From the NCBI GenBank assembly GCA_022822665.1, contig JAJEAR010000061.1, positions 1-43,003 on the forward strand: a stretch of 43,003 bases of DNA, in the 5' to 3' direction. Numbering within the stretch: position 1 is the stretch's first letter; the number at the start of each line of letters is the position of its first letter. This document shows positions 33,383 through 42,948 of this stretch, piece by piece. Under the pieces are notes generated by a model that had not been told where the DNA came from, did no database searches, and saw only the letters and a list, made by a program, of their open reading frames with translations. A program made the translations under genes and the position numbers. The stretch is from Alphaproteobacteria bacterium (GTDB lineage: Bacteria > Pseudomonadota > Alphaproteobacteria > Thalassobaculales > Thalassobaculaceae).

Positions 33383-34452
33383 CGCACGGTCACATCGATT
33401 CCGCTGGCCTTGATCAGCGCGTGCACCTGCATGTCCGCGGCCAAGCCGAGCGCGCTCGCGCTACGCCTGGTCACCCGGGCGCGCAGGATGGCGGCTCCGG
33501 CCGAAAGCAGCACGTCGGTCTCGGCCCTGCCTGCCGGTTCGAAGCCGGTGATCCGGGCCGGGAACACGTTGAGCGCACTGGTTTGCTCCGGCCCAAGAAG
33601 GCTGATGGTGATGTCACGCGGCCTGATCCCGAGACGGACCTCGCGGCCGGGCTCGGCATCGATACCGGCCACCCAGAGATCGCCGCCGGTCCAGGCGAGC
33701 CGGGTCAGGTGAAACTCGGGATCGTGGTCACGGACACGGCAGGCGAGGACCACGGTCTCGTCCCGGTCGAGACCGGGTGTCAGTCGCCACTCCGAGGCGA
33801 CCTGCTCGACCGGTCCGTTCGCCGCGACCCTGCCGTCACTGACCAGCACCAGCCAGTCGGCCAGGCTCAGGATCTCGTCGAGCTGGTGCGAGACATAGAT
33901 GATCGGAATGTCGCGCAGACGGCGTAACCCGGCGAGGTAGGGCAGGATCTCGGCCCGGCGTTCCGTGTCGAGCGAGGCAAGGGGCTCGTCCATCAGCAGC
34001 AGCCTTGGAGCGGCCAGCAGCGCGCGTCCGATGGCAACCCTCTGGCGTTCACCGCCGGAGAGGGAGGACGGCAGCCGGTCCAGGAGATCGGCAAGCCCGA
34101 GCAGCGTCACCGTTTCTTCAAGACCCGGCCCGTGGCCACCGCGATCACGACGGCCATAGAGCAGGTTGCGCCGAACGCTCATGTGCGGAAACAGCCGGCC
34201 CTCCTGGAACACGTACCCGAGGTTGCGTCGGGCGGTCGGCACGTTGACCCCGGCATCCCGGTCGAACAGGACCCGTTCATGTACGGCGATCCGCCCCCGA
34301 TCCGGTCTCACGAGCCCCGCAATCGACTTGACGATGGTGGTCTTGCCCGACCCTGACCGGCCGAACAGGGCGGTAACGCCGTTTGACGGGGTCTCGAACC
34401 CGGCGTCAAGCGTGAAACTCCCCAACCGGACTCCGATATCGACCGTGATCAT
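33370..34452 (-). CDS. modC: molybdate ABC transporter ATPase ModC
   Basis: Protein of 360 residues. Walker A GRSGSGKTT, Q-loop YVFQEGRLFPHMSVRRNL, signature LSGGERQRVAIGRAL, Walker B LLLMDEPLASLD, H-loop YVSHQLDE. The C-terminal TOBE/Mop domain characteristic of ModC is present (SALNVFPARITGFEP through ALIKASGIDV). ATG at 34452 overlaps the modB stop by 4 bases. TAG stop at 33370 lies inside the end of the convergent rhodanese gene. Confidence 0.93.
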   Translation of the reverse strand: MITVDIGVRLGSFTLDAGFETPSNGVTALFGRSGSGKTTIVKSIAGLVRPDRGRIAVHERVLFDRDAGVNVPTARRNLGYVFQEGRLFPHMSVRRNLLYGRRDRGGHGPGLEETVTLLGLADLLDRLPSSLSGGERQRVAIGRALLAAPRLLLMDEPLASLDTERRAEILPYLAGLRRLRDIPIIYVSHQLDEILSLADWLVLVSDGRVAANGPVEQVASEWRLTPGLDRDETVVLACRVRDHDPEFHLTRLAWTGGDLWVAGIDAEPGREVRLGIRPRDITISLLGPEQTSALNVFPARITGFEPAGRAETDVLLSAGAAILRARVTRRSASALGLAADMQVHALIKASGIDVTVRHSG

Positions 34453-35150
34453 GGACCGGCGCCGAGGCGTGCCGACATGCGCCGGGCCATCAGTTCCGAG
34501 ACCACCAGGGCCAGCAGGGCCACCGCCACCGAGATCAGCGCCAGCCTGATTGCCGGGACCGGGTCCCCGGGGACCTGCGTGACACTGTACAGGGCAAGCG
34601 GAAGGGTCCGGGTCTCGCCGGGGATGTTGGAGACGAAGGTGATGGTTGCCCCGAACTCCCCGAGACTGCGGGCAAAGGTGAGAATGGTTCCGGTCAGGAT
34701 ACCGGGAAGGCACAGCGGCAGGGTGACGGTCATCCACACCCGCAGCTCTCCCGCCCCCAGCGTGCGGGCCGCGTCCTCGAGACCGCGGTCCATGGTCTCG
34801 AGCGAGAGCCGCACCGCGCGCACCATCAGCGGAAACGCCATGACCGCCGCCGCAACCGCCGCTCCCTGCCAGCTGAACGCCAGAGTGACCCCGAAGGTCG
34901 TGTGCAGCCAGCCGCCGATGAGCCCGCTGCGGCCCAGGAGAACCAGCAGGACGTATCCGACCACGACCGGAGGCAGTACCAGCGGCAGGTGAACGATGCC
35001 GTCCAGCAGCCACATTCCCGGAAATCGGCGGCGCGCCAGGATCCAGGCAACTGCGATGCCGGCGGGAAGGCAGATCAGCACGCTCCAGCCGGCGACACGG
35101 GCGCTGAGCACCAGTGCCTCGGTCTCGAGCGGGGTCAGGCCCTGTATCAT
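34449..35150 (-). CDS. modB: molybdate ABC permease ModB
   Basis: Protein of 233 residues, five or six membrane helices, usual ModB length. The ATPase-contact loop is LEDAARTLGAGELRVWMTVT, followed by the family motif GEFGATITFVSNIPGETRTL. It overlaps modA and modC by 4 bases on each side. Confidence 0.93.
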   Translation of the reverse strand: MIQGLTPLETEALVLSARVAGWSVLICLPAGIAVAWILARRRFPGMWLLDGIVHLPLVLPPVVVGYVLLVLLGRSGLIGGWLHTTFGVTLAFSWQGAAVAAAVMAFPLMVRAVRLSLETMDRGLEDAARTLGAGELRVWMTVTLPLCLPGILTGTILTFARSLGEFGATITFVSNIPGETRTLPLALYSVTQVPGDPVPAIRLALISVAVALLALVVSELMARRMSARLGAGP

Positions 35151-35917
35151 CCCGCGAGACCGAAACCCCGGTCGGTGAAGAACCGCTGACCATCCGGGGA
35201 CAGCAGGAAGCGGAACAGGTCGACGGCATCCGGATTGTCGGCGGCTTGCCTGAGCAGCGCGAGTTGGTAGATGACCGGTGGGTGGGCCTCTCCCGGCACG
35301 AGCCAGATGACCTCGACCCCGCTCGATGCCAGCGCATCGGTGCGATAGACGAGACCGAGAGGAGCCTCGCCGCGCTCGACCATGAACAGCGCTCCCCTGA
35401 CGTTGCTCATCTGCGCCAGCCGGCCACGAAGCGAGTCCCAGGCCCCGAGGGTCTCAAGAGCCGTCCTCGCGTAGATCCCGGCAGGAGCCGCCGTGGTCTC
35501 CGCCAGCGCCAGCCGGTCGTCTCCCAGCAAAACCGCGATGTCGCTGGCGGTGTTGACCGGCCGGGACGGCGCCATCTCCCGGTTTGCGATCAGCACGAGC
35601 CGGTTGCGCAGGTAGTCTTTCCGGTCGGACAGAAGGCCGCTCCCGGCAACCTCATTCATCCAGCCGACATTGGCCGAAAGATAGAGAGCGGCCGGCGCTC
35701 CGTCGCGGATCTGGCGGGCGAGCGCCGCCGACGAGGCGTAAACCCCGTGGACCCGCGCGTCCTGGTTTTCGCCCCAGGCGGCGATGGCGGCATCCATTGC
35801 ATCGCGAGTGCTCGCGGCCGCATAGACCAGCACCTGGCCGTCCGTGGCCCGCCCCGGGGTGCAAAGGGCGATCAGGCCCAGGACAACGAGACCGGACAGG
35901 CGCAGTTTCCGCATCAT
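35147..35917 (-). CDS. modA: periplasmic molybdate-binding protein ModA
   Basis: Protein of 256 residues with a signal peptide (SGLVVLGLIALCTPGRA, cut before TDGQ). Oxyanion-binding residues of ModA are in place: AAASTRDAM near the N-terminus, YASSAALARQI, TTAAPAGIYA, and the Tyr of LVYRTDA. Molybdate or tungstate is the expected ligand. First structural gene of modABC, 7 bases after the ModE-like gene. Confidence 0.92.
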   Translation of the reverse strand: MMRKLRLSGLVVLGLIALCTPGRATDGQVLVYAAASTRDAMDAAIAAWGENQDARVHGVYASSAALARQIRDGAPAALYLSANVGWMNEVAGSGLLSDRKDYLRNRLVLIANREMAPSRPVNTASDIAVLLGDDRLALAETTAAPAGIYARTALETLGAWDSLRGRLAQMSNVRGALFMVERGEAPLGLVYRTDALASSGVEVIWLVPGEAHPPVIYQLALLRQAADNPDAVDLFRFLLSPDGQRFFTDRGFGLAG

Positions 35918-35924
35918 CGGTCAC

Positions 35925-36308
35925 TCACTGCCCGTCGGTGGGCGGGCTGCGCAACAGCCGGCCGAACGCCGCCATCTCGTCCGCGACGCTCGCCCCCGCC
36001 TTGGCCTCGATGTGCCGATAGCGTTGCAGCGCCTCGCGGCCGAGTTCGCTCAGTCGGGCGCCGCCCCCTCCACGCCCGCCGGTCGTCCTGCAGATCAATG
36101 GTGAGACGAAGTCGATGTTCATCAGGCGGACCAAGCTCCAGGCCCGCCGGTACGACATTCCCATCTCCCTGGCGGCGGCGGCAATCGAGCCGGTCCGGTC
36201 GATGGCTGCGAGCAGGTCCGCCTTTCCCGGACCGATCGCAACCCTGGAGCCGATCAGCACCCGGATTCGCGGTCCCGGGGTCTCCCGCGCCCCGCGTCCG
36301 GGCATCAT
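35925..36308 (-). CDS. ModE-like winged-helix regulator without the molybdate-binding Mop domain
   Basis: Protein of 127 residues matching only the N-terminal LysR-type helix-turn-helix of ModE (ADLLAAIDRTGSIAAAAREM, then GMSYRRAWSLVRLMN), with the wing region GGRGGGGARLSELG. The di-Mop domain that senses molybdate in E. coli ModE is missing, as in the short ModE group, so it must sense by another route or act constitutively. ATG at 36308 overlaps the C-S lyase stop by 4 bases and the gene sits 7 bases before modA. Probable regulator of modABC and possibly of the linked sulfur genes. Confidence 0.85.
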   Translation of the reverse strand: MMPGRGARETPGPRIRVLIGSRVAIGPGKADLLAAIDRTGSIAAAAREMGMSYRRAWSLVRLMNIDFVSPLICRTTGGRGGGGARLSELGREALQRYRHIEAKAGASVADEMAAFGRLLRSPPTDGQ

Positions 36309-37504
36309 CCCGCGCGCGCTGTGGCGGCGGAGAGACGATCGAGCCCTGCGCCCAGATCGGCGATCAGGTCATCAATGTCCTCGAGACCGGCGTGCACGCG
36401 CAACAGCTGACCCGGTTCGTCCCAGGTGGTTGCCGTGCGGTCGGATGTCGGATCGAGCGGCAGGATGAGGCTCTCGTACCCGCCCCAGCTCGCACCCATG
36501 CCGTAGAGTTCGAGGCCATCGAGCATCGCCGCGAGCGCGTTGTGCGGGTAGCCCGGTTTGAGCACGAACCCGAACAGGCCGCTCGAACCGGTGAAATCGC
36601 GTTTCCACAGCGCGTGTCCGGGATGGGACGGCAGTCCCGGATGCAGGACCCGGCTGACCTCCGGGCGCGATTCGAGCCACGACGCAAGCGCCAGACCGTT
36701 CTGCCGGTTCTGCTCCATCCGCACGGCGAGCGTCCGCAACCCGCGCTGCGCAAGGTACAGGTCATCTCCGCCACAGCCGTTTCCGTGCAGCTTGGCCATC
36801 TCCCGAACCGGTCCGGCCCATTCCTCATTGGCGACGATCACGCCCATCATGACGTCGGAATGCCCGCAGATGTACTTGGTCACGGCCTCGACCACGATGT
36901 CGACGCCGTGCGCGAACGCATCGAAGTAGAAGGCGCTGGCCCACGTGTTGTCCATGAGGACAACGGCGCCGTGCCGGTGTGCGGCCGCGGCGATTGCCGG
37001 GATATCCGATAATTCGAAGGTATGGGACCCCGGAGCCTCGGTATAGACCGCCACCGTCTCGGGCCTGAACATCTCGGCGATGCCGGCCCCGATCGCGGGA
37101 TCGAAATAGGTCACCTCCACCCCGAACCGTGACAGGAACGCATCGCTGAACCGCCGGGTCGGTCCGTAGGCGTTGTCCGTGACCAGCAGGTGCTGGCCGG
37201 GGCTGACACACGCGAGCAGCGCATTGGTGATCGCCGCCTTGCCGGACGAGACCGCAACGGTGCCGGCGGCACCGTAGAACTCGGTAACCGCCTCCTCGAA
37301 GGCGTTGCTGGTCGGTGTGCTCCACCGCCCGTACCGGTAGCCGGTCCAGCCCGGTCTGCGCGACGCTTCCCACTGGGCGAGCGTCGGCTGCAGTATCGTC
37401 GACGCGTGGTAGACGGGAGGATTAACCACTCCGTGGTTGTCGTGTGGATGGCGTCCGGCGTGGGTCAGCCGTGTTCGCTGTCGGCGTGAAGAGCCTGGTT
37501 TCAT
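36305..37504 (-). CDS. Cys/Met-metabolism PLP enzyme, cystathionine beta-lyase-like
   Basis: Protein of 399 residues of the Cys_Met_Meta_PP family. The PLP lysine is K210 in VTKYICGHSDVMMG, the PLP-ring Asp is D185 in LMDNTWAS, and the phosphate/substrate loop is YRYGRWSTPTSNAFE (57-71). The GHSD(V/I)MMG block and SSGKAAI point to cystathionine beta-lyase (MetC) rather than gamma-synthase. The reaction would cleave a C-S bond, giving a thiol, pyruvate and ammonia. It is the first gene of the unit that continues into the ModE-like gene and modABC with a 4-base overlap. Confidence 0.87.
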   Translation of the reverse strand: MKPGSSRRQRTRLTHAGRHPHDNHGVVNPPVYHASTILQPTLAQWEASRRPGWTGYRYGRWSTPTSNAFEEAVTEFYGAAGTVAVSSGKAAITNALLACVSPGQHLLVTDNAYGPTRRFSDAFLSRFGVEVTYFDPAIGAGIAEMFRPETVAVYTEAPGSHTFELSDIPAIAAAAHRHGAVVLMDNTWASAFYFDAFAHGVDIVVEAVTKYICGHSDVMMGVIVANEEWAGPVREMAKLHGNGCGGDDLYLAQRGLRTLAVRMEQNRQNGLALASWLESRPEVSRVLHPGLPSHPGHALWKRDFTGSSGLFGFVLKPGYPHNALAAMLDGLELYGMGASWGGYESLILPLDPTSDRTATTWDEPGQLLRVHAGLEDIDDLIADLGAGLDRLSAATARAG

Positions 37505-37935
37505 GGTGATGGGAACCTTGCTGGTGGTCTGGACGGGGCCTGCTGAAGCCGCATCGGCCTACATACTCCCACGGTTTGCCGAGCGTCCAGAATGATCGGC
37601 CCCGGCGGATGCCGGGAGTGCCGCGTCCCTGTTCGAGGTTCATGGCGGTTCTGCCGGTTCGGGAAGGCATCGATACCACACCGGACGGACATGATGCGCC
37701 GTCGGGTCGTCGACATGCGCACCGGCCCTTCGGGTCTGCCCGCCTGCGCCGGCAAAGCACCGGAAACCGCTGCAGAAAATCCACCGGACAATCCCGCACG
37801 GCCTGTCCGACGGCCCGGATAGAGCAGTGCACTCGACACAGGGTGGGCTTGATGACAGGGTTGCTCATTTTATGGGAGTGCGGGTATCGTCTCAGGGTGG
37901 TCCCGTACCCGCAACAACCAACGAGGTGATTCCAC
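37505..37935. other. 431-base divergent region between the C-S lyase unit and aapJ
   Basis: No gene recognised. It should hold promoters for both directions. For aapJ, TTGATG (37849-37854), 16 bases, TATGGG (37871-37876) is the best -35/-10 guess but weak. The aapJ ribosome site GAGGTG lies at about 37922-37927. Confidence 0.35.
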
Positions 37936-38976
37936 ATGAAGAAGATACTTCTGGGAATGAGCGTGGGGCTTGCTGCAGCCCTAGGCCTTGCGGCAGTACC
38001 GGCGTTTGCTGAAAGCACGCTGGAAACTGTCAAGAAGCGCGGCCATCTGAGATGCCAGATCGGAACCCCGTCTCCGGGATTCTACAATCTCAAGGCCGAC
38101 GGCTCCTGGGCGGGCAGTGACGTTGCGATCTGCCGTGCGGTCGCGGCTGCGATCTTCAACGATCCGAATGCGGTCGAGTTCCAGTCCGTCACCGCTACCG
38201 TGCGCTTCACCGCGCTGGCCAATGGTGAATCCGACATGTTGTCCCGGACCACCACCTGGACTCTCTACCGTGACACCCAGCTCGGCCTGACTTTCACCGC
38301 CGTCAACTTCTATGACGGCCAGGGTTTCATGGTGCCGAAGGATGCCGGTATCGCGAGTGCCCACGAACTTGCCGGTGCGACCGTGTGCGTGCTTGCGGGC
38401 ACAACCACCGAACTCAACCTCACCGATTTCAGCCGGTCGAACAATCTTGACATCCAGCCGGTCGTGTTCGAGGACCGCAACGTGCGTGACGAGACCTACC
38501 TGAGTGGCGGCTGCGACGCGGTCACCAACGACAAGTCGGGCCTCGCCGCCAGCAAGGCCGGATTCCCGGACCCGGGTTCGCACACCATCCTGCCCGAGAC
38601 CATTTCCAAGGAACCGCTCGGTCCGATGACCCGCAAGGGCGACGGCCAGTGGTATGACATCGTGCGCTGGACCGTGTTTGCGCTGATCAACGCCGAGGAA
38701 CTCGGAATCACCCAGGCCAATGTCGACGAGATGGCCGCCAACCCGCCGAGTCCGGAAGTTGCCCGGATGCTCGGGGTCGAGGGTGAACTCCATGTCGGTC
38801 TCGGTCTCGAGAAGAGTTGGGCACACCAGGTCATCAAGCACGTGGGCAACTACGGCGAGATCTATGGCCAGTACATGGGCGACAAGTCGCCGGACGGTAT
38901 CGGCATTGCCCGTGAGGGATCGCCGAACGCCCTGTGGACCAAGGGCGGTCTGATCTACTCGCCGCCGTTCCGTTAA
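37936..38976 (+). CDS. aapJ: general L-amino acid ABC transporter, periplasmic binding protein
   Basis: Protein of 346 residues, the length of AapJ/BztA and longer than ordinary polar amino-acid binding proteins. The signal peptide is MKKILLGMSVGLAAALGLAA, cut after AFA. Marks are LETVKKRGHLRCQIGTPSPG, GSDVAICRAVAAAIF, VTATVRFTALANGESDMLSR and the C-terminal region DGIGIAREGSPNALW. It binds acidic and many other L-amino acids in characterised relatives. First gene of aapJQMP. Confidence 0.94.
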   Translation: MKKILLGMSVGLAAALGLAAVPAFAESTLETVKKRGHLRCQIGTPSPGFYNLKADGSWAGSDVAICRAVAAAIFNDPNAVEFQSVTATVRFTALANGESDMLSRTTTWTLYRDTQLGLTFTAVNFYDGQGFMVPKDAGIASAHELAGATVCVLAGTTTELNLTDFSRSNNLDIQPVVFEDRNVRDETYLSGGCDAVTNDKSGLAASKAGFPDPGSHTILPETISKEPLGPMTRKGDGQWYDIVRWTVFALINAEELGITQANVDEMAANPPSPEVARMLGVEGELHVGLGLEKSWAHQVIKHVGNYGEIYGQYMGDKSPDGIGIAREGSPNALWTKGGLIYSPPFR

Positions 38977-38986
38977 GGACCACCGG

Positions 38987-39012
38987 CCCGGCCTCGCTTG
39001 ATCGAGGCCGGG
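38987..39012 (+). terminator. hairpin between aapJ and aapQ
   Basis: Exact 10-base arms CCCGGCCTCG (38987-38996) and CGAGGCCGGG (39003-39012) with a 6-base loop, 11 bases after the aapJ stop. No U-run, so it probably stabilises the aapJ message or partly terminates. A 14-base perfect palindrome (GCCGGCATGCCGGC, 39027-39040) follows. Confidence 0.5.
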
Positions 39013-39119
39013 TCGTTCTCCCCGAAGCCGGCATGCCGGCGTGAGCGGGCTGGAGAAACGCGCGGCGATATCCTGTGCCGCCGGCCGGGCTCTCAGCTGA
39101 CCAGAGCGGAGAAGCGCCC

Positions 39120-40316
39120 ATGGCAATTGCGGAAAAGTCGGGTGCAGTCCCCGGTATCGGCGCACTGGTCAATGATGGCCGATACCGTGCGGTGTTCTAC
39201 CAGATCGTGGTCTTCGGACTGGTGTTCTGGCTTATCTATTCGCTGGTTCTGAACACACAACATAATCTTGAAACTCGCGGGATGACCGCGAGTTTTGACT
39301 TCCTCTTCGGAACAGCCGGTTTTGCGATTGCCTGGACGCCGCTCGACTACAAGCCGAACGACTCGTATTTCTTCGTCTATTGGGTCGGCATCGTCAACAC
39401 GCTGATCATTTCGGTCATCTCGATCATCCTGGCTACGGTCCTCGGGTTCTTCGTCGGCATCCTGCGACTGTCCAAGAACTGGCTGATTGCGCAGATTGCC
39501 GCGTGGTACGTGGAATTCCTCAGGAACACGCCGCTGCTGCTGCAGATCCTGTTCTGGTACCTGGGCGCCTTTGCCAGCCTGCCGCGCCCGAAGAGCTCGA
39601 TCCACATATTCGGCCTGGACTGGCTGGTCCTGAACAACCGCGGGTTCTACTTCCCGTACCCGGAAGCGGACAACCTGTTCTGGCTGACACCGGTTGCACT
39701 GCTGATCGGGCTGTTGGCGGCATTCTGGTACAACCGGAAATCCCGGATACGACAGCTCTCGACCGGTGTGTACCGTTCAACCCTGTGGCAGACCCTCGGA
39801 CTGGTGATCGGACTGCCTGTCCTTGTCTTCGTCGCGACCGGCATGCCCCTTAACTGGGAAATCCCGGCGCTGAAGGGGTTCAACTACCGGGGTGGAACCT
39901 TCATCCTGCCTTCCATGTGCTCGGTTCTCGTGGCGATGGTTGTCTACCATTCCGCCTACGCGGCCGAGATGGTCCGGGCCGGGATCCAGTCGGTCAGCCA
40001 CGGTCAGACCGAGGCTGCGTATTCCCTGGGTCTGAAGCCGAACTGGACCCTGCGTCTCGTCATCATTCCCCAGGCGATGCGCGCCATCGTGCCGCCGATG
40101 ATCAGCCTGTGGATGAACATCGTGAAGAACTCGTCGCTCGCGATTGCGATCGGGTTCCCGGACCTGGTGGCCGTGTTCATGCAGACCTCGCTCAACCAGT
40201 CCGGACATGCGATCGAGATCGTCGGCATGGTCATGCTGTTCTACATGACGGTCAGCCTCACGATTTCGGGTTGTCTCAACATCTACAACAGCAGAATTCA
40301 GCTGAAGGAACGCTGA
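39120..40316 (+). CDS. aapQ: general L-amino acid ABC permease
   Basis: Protein of 398 residues with about eight membrane helices, the long permease form of AapQ/BztB. Key segments are EFLRNTPLLLQILFWYLGAF and the EAA loop SLGLKPNWTLRLVIIPQAMR. ATG at 39120 was preferred to an earlier in-frame start because GCGGAG lies about 10 bases upstream and aapP starts with the same MAI pattern. Inner-membrane channel with AapM. Confidence 0.93.
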   Translation: MAIAEKSGAVPGIGALVNDGRYRAVFYQIVVFGLVFWLIYSLVLNTQHNLETRGMTASFDFLFGTAGFAIAWTPLDYKPNDSYFFVYWVGIVNTLIISVISIILATVLGFFVGILRLSKNWLIAQIAAWYVEFLRNTPLLLQILFWYLGAFASLPRPKSSIHIFGLDWLVLNNRGFYFPYPEADNLFWLTPVALLIGLLAAFWYNRKSRIRQLSTGVYRSTLWQTLGLVIGLPVLVFVATGMPLNWEIPALKGFNYRGGTFILPSMCSVLVAMVVYHSAYAAEMVRAGIQSVSHGQTEAAYSLGLKPNWTLRLVIIPQAMRAIVPPMISLWMNIVKNSSLAIAIGFPDLVAVFMQTSLNQSGHAIEIVGMVMLFYMTVSLTISGCLNIYNSRIQLKER

Positions 40317-40320
40317 GGCC

Positions 40321-41676
40321 ATGAGCGACGTGCCGACCCGCGATGCCGACGGAATGATCGTATTCCGTCCCAAGCCGAGCGAGCCGCCACCGCCGAACAC
40401 CACCGGGGTCATCGGCTGGCTCAGGTTCAATCTCTTCAACGGGATATTCAGCACGCTTGCGACCCTGATCGGCCTAGCGGCACTGATATACGTCTTTCTC
40501 GCGTTCTACGACTGGGCTTTTGTCAAGGGCGTGTGGGAGGCGCAGAACCGTCAGGAGTGCCGCCTGGGCAAGGAGTGGGGAACCTGCTGGGCCGGGGTCG
40601 AGTTCTGGTTCTCCCGGTTCATCTACGGGCGCTATCCCGACGCGGAAATGTGGCGCATCAACCTGGCGGCACTGGTCCTCGTGCTGTGGATGGCGCCGCT
40701 GTGGATCCCGCGGGTCACCGCGAAGAGCGTGATCGGGCTGAGCGCGGTCCTGGTGTTCCCGTTCCTCGCCGGCTACATGTTCCTCGGTGGCGAGCGCAAC
40801 CTGTTCATGGCGGCGGTGGTCCCCGTTACCATGGTCTGGTTTGTCGCCACCATGGCCCATGTCGTGCTGTGTGTGCTGACCGGTTACGGTCTCGGCAGGT
40901 GGATCATTCACCTGACCGGTTTCGGCAACCGGAGCGACCGCGCCGCCAAGTACCCCTTGATGGCGGCTGCCGCGGTCGCCTGGCTGCTGGTGCTGTTCGC
41001 CATTCGTGACTGGACCCTGGTCGAGGTCGGGACCAACCGCTGGGGAGGACTGTTCCTTACCACGGTGATCTCCGGCATCGGGATTGCGAGCGCCCTGCCG
41101 TCCGGGATCGTGCTTGCACTCGGCCGGCGCTCGAAGATGCCGATCATCCGGGTGCTGTGCATCGGTTTCATCGAGCTGTTCCGCTCGGTCCCGCTGATCA
41201 CCATCCTGTTCATGGCCACGACCATGTTCCCCCTGTTCCTGCCCGAGGGACTGGTGTTCAACAAGCTGGCCAGCGCGATCGTCGCCGTCTGCCTGTTTGC
41301 CGCCGCCTACATGGCGGAAACCGTGCGCGGCGGACTGCAGGCGATTCCCAAGGGACAGTACGAGGCGGCAGAGGCGGTCGGACTGGGGTACTGGAAGGTG
41401 ATGGGACTGATCGTCCTGCCCCAGGCGCTGAAGCTGATGATTCCGAACATCGTGGGCAACTTCATCGGCCTGTTCAAGGACACCACCCTGGTCAGCATCA
41501 TCGGCCTGTATGACCTGCTCGGGATGGTGAAGGCCGTCAGTCATGATCCGCAATGGATCGGGTTGCACCATGAACCGCTGTTTACCGCGGCACTCATGTT
41601 CTTCCTGGCCTGTTTCGCAATGTCGAAGTACAGCCAGTATCTCGAACGCAAGCTCGGTGCGGGTGATCGTCGCTGA
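40321..41676 (+). CDS. aapM: general L-amino acid ABC permease
   Basis: Protein of 451 residues, matching AapM/BztC, with a cytoplasmic N-terminus and multiple membrane spans. Segments include [20 protein letters not shown], the EAA loop [20 protein letters not shown] and [20 protein letters not shown]. It starts 4 bases after the aapQ stop. Pairs with AapQ. Confidence 0.93.
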   Translation: MSDVPTRDADGMIVFRPKPSEPPPPNTTGVIGWLRFNLFNGIFSTLATLIGLAALIYVFLAFYDWAFVKGVWEAQNRQECRLGKEWGTCWAGVEFWFSRFIYGRYPDAEMWRINLAALVLVLWMAPLWIPRVTAKSVIGLSAVLVFPFLAGYMFLGGERNLFMAAVVPVTMVWFVATMAHVVLCVLTGYGLGRWIIHLTGFGNRSDRAAKYPLMAAAAVAWLLVLFAIRDWTLVEVGTNRWGGLFLTTVISGIGIASALPSGIVLALGRRSKMPIIRVLCIGFIELFRSVPLITILFMATTMFPLFLPEGLVFNKLASAIVAVCLFAAAYMAETVRGGLQAIPKGQYEAAEAVGLGYWKVMGLIVLPQALKLMIPNIVGNFIGLFKDTTLVSIIGLYDLLGMVKAVSHDPQWIGLHHEPLFTAALMFFLACFAMSKYSQYLERKLGAGDRR

Positions 41677-41702
41677 ACCGGCGGTCCCGCGGGGAGGAGC
41701 CC

Positions 41703-42491
41703 ATGGCAATTGACACCTTGACGGAACAGGAACAGCTGAAGTCGGCCGTATCCGATGAAATTGTCGTCACGATGGACAGGGTCAACAAGTGGTTCGGTGA
41801 TTTCCATGTGCTGAAGGATATCGATCTGACGGTTCACAAGGGTGAACGGGTCGTGATCTGCGGGCCGTCGGGATCGGGGAAATCGACGCTGATCCGGTGC
41901 ATCAACCGCCTCGAGGAACACCAGCGCGGGGACATCGTGATCAACGGGGTGGTCCTCGACAACAACCTGAAGAATATCGATACCATCCGGCGCGATGTCG
42001 GCATGGTGTTCCAGAGCTTCAACCTGTTTCCGCATCTGTCGGTGCTTGAGAACTGCACCCTGGCGCCGATCTGGGTCCGGAACATGTCGAAGCGGGAAGC
42101 TGAAGATGTCGCCATGGAGTACCTGACCCGGGTGAAGATCCCGGAACAGGCAGCCAAGTACCCGGGACAGTTGTCCGGCGGCCAGCAGCAGCGGGTGGCG
42201 ATCGCGCGATCACTGTGCATGAATCCGCAGATCATGCTGTTCGACGAGCCGACTTCTGCGCTTGACCCGGAGATGATCTCCGAAGTGCTCGATGTCATGG
42301 TCGAGCTCGCCGATACCGGCATGACCATGCTCTGCGTGACCCACGAAATGGGTTTCGCCAAGCGGGTTGCCGACCGGGTGATCTTCATGGACTTCGGGGA
42401 AATCGTCGAGCAGAACACGCCGAACGAGTTCTTCGACAACCCGCAGCTCGATCGCACCAAGCTGTTCCTCAGCCAGATCCTGGCGCACTAG
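41703..42491 (+). CDS. aapP: general L-amino acid ABC transporter ATPase
   Basis: Protein of 262 residues. Walker [11 protein letters not shown]-loop [18 protein letters not shown], signature [15 protein letters not shown], Walker [17 protein letters not shown]-loop [15 protein letters not shown], and the class end [27 protein letters not shown] ribosome site precedes the ATG. Completes the AapJQMP importer. Confidence 0.95.
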   Translation: MAIDTLTEQEQLKSAVSDEIVVTMDRVNKWFGDFHVLKDIDLTVHKGERVVICGPSGSGKSTLIRCINRLEEHQRGDIVINGVVLDNNLKNIDTIRRDVGMVFQSFNLFPHLSVLENCTLAPIWVRNMSKREAEDVAMEYLTRVKIPEQAAKYPGQLSGGQQQRVAIARSLCMNPQIMLFDEPTSALDPEMISEVLDVMVELADTGMTMLCVTHEMGFAKRVADRVIFMDFGEIVEQNTPNEFFDNPQLDRTKLFLSQILAH

Positions 42492-42839
42492 AGCAGGTTT
42501 CGAGCGTGTAGCATCGATGGTGCGGTGGGTTTGCCAGGGCGCCGGATGCACGGGCGTGTGGGAGAAGGCGCGGCAGATGCAGTACTGCCCGAGGCAGGCC
42601 ATGCCGGGACCCTTGCCTGAAGATTGAGGCTGAGTGGATCCTGCCGGCCCTGGCCCTGCAGTCACTCAAGGCGACCCGGCACCGCGGTCCCCGTACTTCC
42701 CCAGACCGATTTTCTGTTCATGAGGATAGCGACCGCCCTGGTCGCATTCGCACAGTTCCCGCTTGATGATGCCGCCGTGCACATCGTCGCATCGTATTGA
42801 GACTCGGCGGCACTCATCCAGGCGATTACCGGTCCGCTA

Positions 42840-42880
42840 CCAAGTGTGTTATATATTAATATAACCGCTTATGCACTTGG
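42840..42880. repeat. nested inverted repeats, operator-like
   Basis: Outer arms CCAAGTG (42840-42846) and CACTTGG (42874-42880) flank inner arms GTTATAT (42848-42854) and ATATAAC (42859-42865). The AT-rich centre contrasts sharply with the GC-rich surroundings. Could be a regulator site; no factor is suggested by the sequence. Confidence 0.4.
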
Positions 42881-42896
42881 CTCCGGTTGTGGCGTT

Positions 42897-42918
42897 CAAC
42901 CACTAGATGTTGTGGTTG
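42897..42918. repeat. 7-base inverted repeat upstream of the last gene
   Basis: CAACCAC (42897-42903) and GTGGTTG (42912-42918) around an 8-base spacer. It lies just upstream of and touching the candidate -35 box, a position suiting a repressor or activator site. Confidence 0.35.
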
Positions 42919-42948
42919 CAGCCTGCATGTGGAACGTCTAGAATGTTC
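42916..42948 (+). promoter_or_regulatory. candidate promoter with an overlapping dyad for the last gene
   Basis: TTGCAG (42916-42921), 17 bases, TAGAAT (42939-42944; five of six to TATAAT). The -10 is embedded in an imperfect palindrome GAACGTCTAGAATGTTC (42932-42948), so a bound regulator would block it. The start codon follows about 35 bases later. Confidence 0.4.

Noticed and set aside
42492..42665. Leftward frame after aapP with a Cys/His-containing stretch
   Set aside because: Most of the frame is the antisense of aapP, and the unique part has no start signal or recognised family.
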